A stretch of 64,000 nt of DNA, taken from Streptomyces sp. NBC_00287. GTDB taxonomy: Bacteria > Actinomycetota > Actinomycetes > Streptomycetales > Streptomycetaceae. The notes beneath the pieces are model-generated. The model was given only the letters and a program-made list of their open reading frames with translations. It searched no databases and was not told where the DNA came from. The stretch's first letter is position 1; every line of letters starts with the position of its first letter. The DNA lies in contig NZ_CP108053.1 in the NCBI RefSeq assembly GCF_036173105.1, positions 7,812,001 through 7,876,000 of the forward strand, given 5' to 3'. A program made the position numbers and the translations under genes. Positions 62,896 to 64,000 of the stretch are shown here, in pieces.

Positions 62896-63560
62896 CCGTC
62901 GCCGGGCGTCACCAGGCCCGTCTCGTACGCGCAGATCACCGCCTGCACCCGGTCCCGGAGCCCCAGCTTGCTCAGCACATTGCTGACGTGGGTCTTCACC
63001 GTGTGCTCGCTCACGAACAGGGCCGTCGCGATCTCCGCGTTGGACAGGCCCCGGGCGAGCATCCGCAGGGTCTCCGCCTCGCGGGCCGTCAGCACTTCCA
63101 GCCGCTGTGGGGTGACCTCCGCGGCTGCCTCCTGGCGACGGCGGCGCACGATGTCGGCGACCAGACGGCGGGTCACCGTAGGGGCGAGCAGGGAGTCCCC
63201 GGCCGCGACCACCCGGACCGCGTGCACCAGGTCGTCGCGGCGGACGTCCTTCAGCAGGAAGCCGCTGGCCCCCGCGTAGAGCGCGTCGTATACGTACTCG
63301 TCCAGGTCGAACGTGGTCAGCATGACCACCTTGCAGGCGGACTCCCCGCACACTCGCCGAGCCGCTTCCAGGCCGTCCATGACGGGCATCCGGATGTCGA
63401 GGAGCAGCACATCGGGCGTGTGGGCCCGGACCGCGGCGACCGCCTCCGCGCCGTCGCCGGCCTCGGCGACCACCTCGATGTCCGGCTGCGCCTCGAGGAT
63501 CATGCTGAAGCCGCTGCGGACCAGTTCCTGGTCGTCGGCGACGACCACCCGGATGCTCAC
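62886..63560 (-). CDS. NarL/LuxR-type response regulator
   Basis: 224 residues. Receiver domain with acidic pair DD (about 9-10), phospho-acceptor aspartate in VLLLDIRMPVMDGLEA and lysine in GFLLKDVRRDDLV. The LuxR-type helix-turn-helix is LTAREAETLRMLARGLSNAEIATALFVSEHTVKTHVSNVLSKLG. GTG 63560 overlaps the kinase stop (GTGA). Targets unknown; possibly the neighbouring MMPL and VOC genes. Confidence 0.93.
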   Translation of the reverse strand: MSIRVVVADDQELVRSGFSMILEAQPDIEVVAEAGDGAEAVAAVRAHTPDVLLLDIRMPVMDGLEAARRVCGESACKVVMLTTFDLDEYVYDALYAGASGFLLKDVRRDDLVHAVRVVAAGDSLLAPTVTRRLVADIVRRRRQEAAAEVTPQRLEVLTAREAETLRMLARGLSNAEIATALFVSEHTVKTHVSNVLSKLGLRDRVQAVICAYETGLVTPGDGQS

Positions 63561-64000
63561 CCCAGCGCCGCCTGCCGGTCGTCGGCCGGAAGCCGTACGA
63601 CGACCCGGAAACCGCCCTCCGGACCCCGCCCGGCACGGGCGCTGCCCCCGCAGGCGGCGGCCCGCTCACGGATGCCGATCAGTCCGTGCCCGCCGCCGGG
63701 GCCCGAGGGGCCGCGTCCGTCGTCCGTCACCGACAGTGTCAATTCGTCCTCCGCCCAGTCGAGAGCGACGGTAGCGGAGGAAGCGTACGCATGCTTCACG
63801 GTGTTGGTGAGCGCCTCCTGCGCGATACGGAAGGCGGCGACCTCGGTGTCCGGGGGCAGCGGGCGCGGCTTGCCGCTGGAGCGCAGCTCGACCCGCAGCC
63901 CGGTCGACTCGGTGACCTGCCGGACCAGGCCGGGCAGCGCCGCCACGCCCGGCTGCGGCAGCCGCCGCGCACCGCCCTCGCGCTCCTCCTCCTTCAGCAC
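63557..64000 (-). CDS. NarL-partner sensor histidine kinase (5' end outside window)
   Basis: C-terminal 147 residues of a HisKA_3-type kinase; the sensor and phosphorylated-His box lie beyond base 64000. Visible ATPase motifs: N box AQEALTNTVKHAYAS, G1 VTDDGRGP and G2 GHGLIGIRERAAACGG. Coupled to the response regulator by a 4-bp overlap. Confidence 0.92.
   Translation of the reverse strand: MLKEEEREGGARRLPQPGVAALPGLVRQVTESTGLRVELRSSGKPRPLPPDTEVAAFRIAQEALTNTVKHAYASSATVALDWAEDELTLSVTDDGRGPSGPGGGHGLIGIRERAAACGGSARAGRGPEGGFRVVVRLPADDRQAALG

Overview
The window is high-GC actinobacterial chromosome, almost certainly Streptomyces. Evidence: codon third positions are nearly all G or C, GTG and TTG starts are common, stop/start overlaps of 4 bp are frequent, and the gene content is typical (F420-type oxidoreductase, OpcA, SigE-like ECF sigma factor, GtrA/PIG-V-like glycosyltransferases, one tRNA-Leu). 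I see no transposase, phage, integrase or CRISPR array. It reads as a chromosomal-arm region carrying several conserved metabolic modules.

Layout. (1) 1-9905: oxalate catabolism. An oxc-frc-acyl-CoA synthetase operon and a separately terminated oxalate/formate antiporter run leftwards. A second-copy sucCD pair and an aldehyde dehydrogenase run rightwards. A perfect inverted repeat sits between the two arms. (2) 10298-10483: tRNA-Leu(GAG) with its own promoter, leader hairpin and terminator. (3) 10679-14240: lipid-linked-sugar type membrane glycosyltransferases, then an ECF sigma factor with a small Ser/Thr/Pro-rich membrane protein. (4) 14395-19436: a Nur-box-like site and leaderless start, then GNAT, a NikA/DppA-type lipoprotein, a fused DppB-DppC permease and an MFS transporter, with no ATPase gene. 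(5) 19391-25252: CDP-alcohol phosphatidyltransferase facing a five-gene translationally coupled operon (MDR dehydrogenase, degenerate PTPS, GT4, methyltransferase, LPG-synthase-like membrane protein). (6) 25132-30913: a creatininase-fold amidohydrolase divergent from a GTP cyclohydrolase II whose product-determining Tyr is Met, followed by ornithine-cyclodeaminase-like, FAD oxidase-like and two saccharopine dehydrogenase genes. (7) 30903-39782: beta-lactamase-like protein, drug-type MFS pumps with a TetR, a STAND-like ATPase with a broken P-loop and a TagF-like glycosyltransferase. (8) 39939-45420: VOC protein, then quinate/shikimate catabolism (MHS permease, TetR, shikimate dehydrogenase, two-domain 3-dehydroshikimate dehydratase). 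(9) 45407-55685: leftward pentose-phosphate operon tkt-tal-zwf-opcA-pgi-gnd followed by a phosphatase and a pentapeptide-like membrane protein, with a divergent AraC regulator. (10) 56708-64000: hypothetical protein, secreted GH16 glucanase under a LacI-type operator, L,D-transpeptidase, MMPL transporter, VOC protein and a NarL-type two-component system cut by the window end.

How the parts work together. In the oxalate region Frc charges oxalate with CoA, Oxc decarboxylates it, and OxlT-like antiport exchanges oxalate for formate; SucCD and the ADP-forming ligase plausibly supply the CoA donor. In the quinate region the enzymes lead from shikimate/quinate through 3-dehydroshikimate to protocatechuate. 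In the PPP operon OpcA is the expected activator of Zwf.

The most unusual parts are the FAPy-type GTP cyclohydrolase II/creatininase pair joined to a lysine/saccharopine operon, the adjacent operon built round a PTPS-fold protein lacking its catalytic Cys and one zinc His, and the nickel-type ABC importer operon lacking ATPases.
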